NCBI GenBank assembly: GCA_015487435.1 | Contig: WFPU01000279.1 | Location: 1-7,158, forward strand | Origin: Sulfurimonas sp. | GTDB lineage: Bacteria > Campylobacterota > Campylobacteria > Campylobacterales > Sulfurimonadaceae | DNA: 7,158 nt | Direction of reading: 5' to 3' | Shown here: positions 5,968 to 7,158 of the stretch, piece by piece | Layout: every line of letters starts with the position of its first letter | Position numbering within the stretch: the stretch's first letter is position 1 | The notes under the pieces: generated by a model | Told to the model about the DNA's origin: nothing | Seen by the model: only the letters and a program-made list of their open reading frames with translations | Database searches by the model: none | Position numbers and translations under genes: made by a program

Positions 5968-6679
5968 AATTTTCATTAGGCATTCCATCATATATTTTTC
6001 CATCTAGTAATCTACCATTTTTCTTTTTATTAACTCCACCCCATTGTTTAAAGAAAAAAGGAATATTATCTTTTTCACATTTTTCTTTTACTTCAATAAC
6101 CCATTCTTTTTTTATCTCTCTACAGCCATAACCACTTTCACCACCAACTATAACCCAGTCAATACCTGTATAGTCCATTTTATCAACAGAGTCAATAAGT
6201 GGTTCAACTGATAAAAACTTAACTTTTATATCAAGGTTTCTTAGATAATCAACTCTATCAACATAATCATTTGCTTCAACAGTAACACCCATCCAAATAT
6301 TATCAGTCCAGTTTAATTTATTTGCCATTTGAGCAAGTCGTTCAGGTCTTTTTGTAAGCACTTGAAAAGTATGCCAATGAGCTTTATTCATCACTGCAAA
6401 TATTTTCATGACATATTCATCAGGTATATCTTTATGAAATATATCACTCATAGAGTTTACAAATATCATTTGTGGCTTTTTTAGCTTCAGTGGTTTTTCT
6501 AAACTCTCTGGATGCAATGTTACTTTAAACCCATCTTCATATCCTTTAGTACCCATGGCTTGAAGTCTTTTTGCCATACGCTCTGCATAACAATTTTCAC
6601 ATCCGTTACTGATTTTAGTACATCCAGAGACTGGATTCCATGTTGATTCTGTCCACTCTATTTTTGATTTATTTGGCAT
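5966..6679 (-). CDS. DUF5131 (phage Gp37/Gp68-like, COG4422) three-Cys-motif protein
   Basis: This 237-residue protein carries the full set of motifs I associate with this family: IEWTESTWNPVSGC leading into C20-x6-C27-x2-C30-Y-A-E-R, NSMSDIFHKDIP (75-86), QVLTKRPER (106-114), WMGVTVE (129-135), FLSVEPL (155-161), DWVIVGGESG (174-183) and FFFKQWGG (208-215), ending in the usual GRLLDG-x3-DGMP. The three cysteines resemble a widened radical-SAM [4Fe-4S] cradle and GGESG resembles that superfamily's GGE motif, so a radical-SAM-like or nucleic-acid-acting enzyme is possible; no activity is established to my knowledge. The ATG at 6679 shares one base with the stop of the upstream gene (TAATG) and has AAGAGAG about 5 nt before it, indicating coupled translation with TcmP. 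The family occurs in phages and accessory regions, so horizontal gain is plausible. Confidence 0.9.
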   Translation of the reverse strand: MPNKSKIEWTESTWNPVSGCTKISNGCENCYAERMAKRLQAMGTKGYEDGFKVTLHPESLEKPLKLKKPQMIFVNSMSDIFHKDIPDEYVMKIFAVMNKAHWHTFQVLTKRPERLAQMANKLNWTDNIWMGVTVEANDYVDRVDYLRNLDIKVKFLSVEPLIDSVDKMDYTGIDWVIVGGESGYGCREIKKEWVIEVKEKCEKDNIPFFFKQWGGVNKKKNGRLLDGKIYDGMPNEN

Positions 6680-7158
6680 TATACTCTCTTAATATATATC
6701 TTGTTATTCCAATTTAAGTCTTTTGCTTTTTGACCTGTCTCTGTCTTATAATTTCTAATAATTTTTATCTTATTATTAGAAAAAAGACCTCCTATGCTAT
6801 TTTTATCTTCACCACTCAATATAGCTAAAATATTGCGATATTCAGCTATCGAAAAACAAACACCATAATTATTGACAAGGGCTTTTAATAATTCTAATAA
6901 TTCAATCTGATCGTTATGTGGAATTAATTTTAAAACTTCTTCCTCAAGATTAATATCTCCAATATTATAATCAGGTAATTCAAATTCTTTAAATAAACTA
7001 TGTTCATTCGCATTTTTTAAAAAATGATTCCAACCTTTTTTCATTGTATCAACCATTAAAAATAAACCTTCATGATGATTGGTTCCAAATATCAATCTAT
7101 ATTTCGGTATTCTCTCTCGCCTTTCTTTTATTGGCATATTAATTACGTAACTATATAT
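6679..7158 (-). CDS. Probable three-Cys-motif partner protein TcmP, C-terminal part, open at the right edge
   Basis: The frame has 159 codons in the window and no stop up to base 7158, so I read it as the 3' part of a longer gene. The Met at 7137 has no ribosome-binding site and is probably internal: the in-frame codons before it read IYSYVIN. The segment MPIKERRERIPKYRLIFGTNHHEGLFLMVDTMKKGWNHF, in pieces, matches what I recall near the end of TcmP proteins: a Y-R-L-I-F-x-T-N-H strand, then G-L-x-x-M and M-x-K. TcmP proteins are usually about 350 residues or more, so over half would lie outside. The last 90 residues look like a small helical, winged-helix-like domain (LLKALVNNYGVCFSIAEYR, then SNNKIKIIRNYK). 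The strongest support is the neighbour: TcmP is named for lying beside three-Cys-motif proteins, and the TAATG junction couples them. Function is unknown. Confidence 0.68.
   Translation of the reverse strand: MYSYVINMPIKERRERIPKYRLIFGTNHHEGLFLMVDTMKKGWNHFLKNANEHSLFKEFELPDYNIGDINLEEEVLKLIPHNDQIELLELLKALVNNYGVCFSIAEYRNILAILSGEDKNSIGGLFSNNKIKIIRNYKTETGQKAKDLNWNNKIYIKRV

Overview
The window is AT-rich, tightly packed bacterial DNA in which every supported gene lies on the minus strand, so transcription runs from the right edge to the left. Gene content and order point to a Campylobacterota (epsilonproteobacterial) genome. The run NIF3-like protein, coiled-coil zinc-ribbon protein, WaaA and RluA-type pseudouridine synthase is, from memory, the order of HP0959-HP0956 in Helicobacter pylori and of Cj0705-Cj0708 in Campylobacter jejuni. 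The low GC, short spacers, TTG starts and TATAAT boxes without a clear -35 fit that group. I would guess a free-living Sulfurimonas-like genus, but the window alone does not prove it.

In order of transcription: (1) 7158-5966 holds a two-gene accessory module. It is the C-terminal part of a probable three-Cys-motif partner protein (TcmP), open at the right edge, coupled through TAATG to a DUF5131 (phage Gp37/Gp68-like) three-Cys-motif protein. (2) 5965-5842 is a spacer with two related palindromes and two TATAAT boxes. (3) 5841-2474 and on to 1306 is one packed run of six genes: smpB (ribosome rescue), a secreted M23 peptidase, a membrane-anchored TPR protein, a NIF3/DUF34 protein, a coiled-coil zinc-ribbon protein (H. 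pylori HP0958/FlgZ type) and waaA (Kdo transferase). Gaps are 13 bp or less, or stop and start overlap. (4) 1305-1133 is a spacer filled by about two copies of a 56-bp-period repeat built from inverted repeats. (5) 1132-1 holds an RluA-family pseudouridine synthase, which overlaps a DUF429 (RNase H-fold predicted nuclease) gene cut by the left edge.

Most of this is housekeeping: translation quality control, rRNA modification, lipopolysaccharide core synthesis, peptidoglycan remodelling and a flagellar/sigma-54 accessory factor. The least understood parts are the TcmP/DUF5131 pair, the DUF429 gene, and the two unrelated palindromic repeat families in the only two sizeable spacers. No tRNA, rRNA, CRISPR array, transposase or recognisable integrase is present. 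No gene-free stretch reaches 300 bp.
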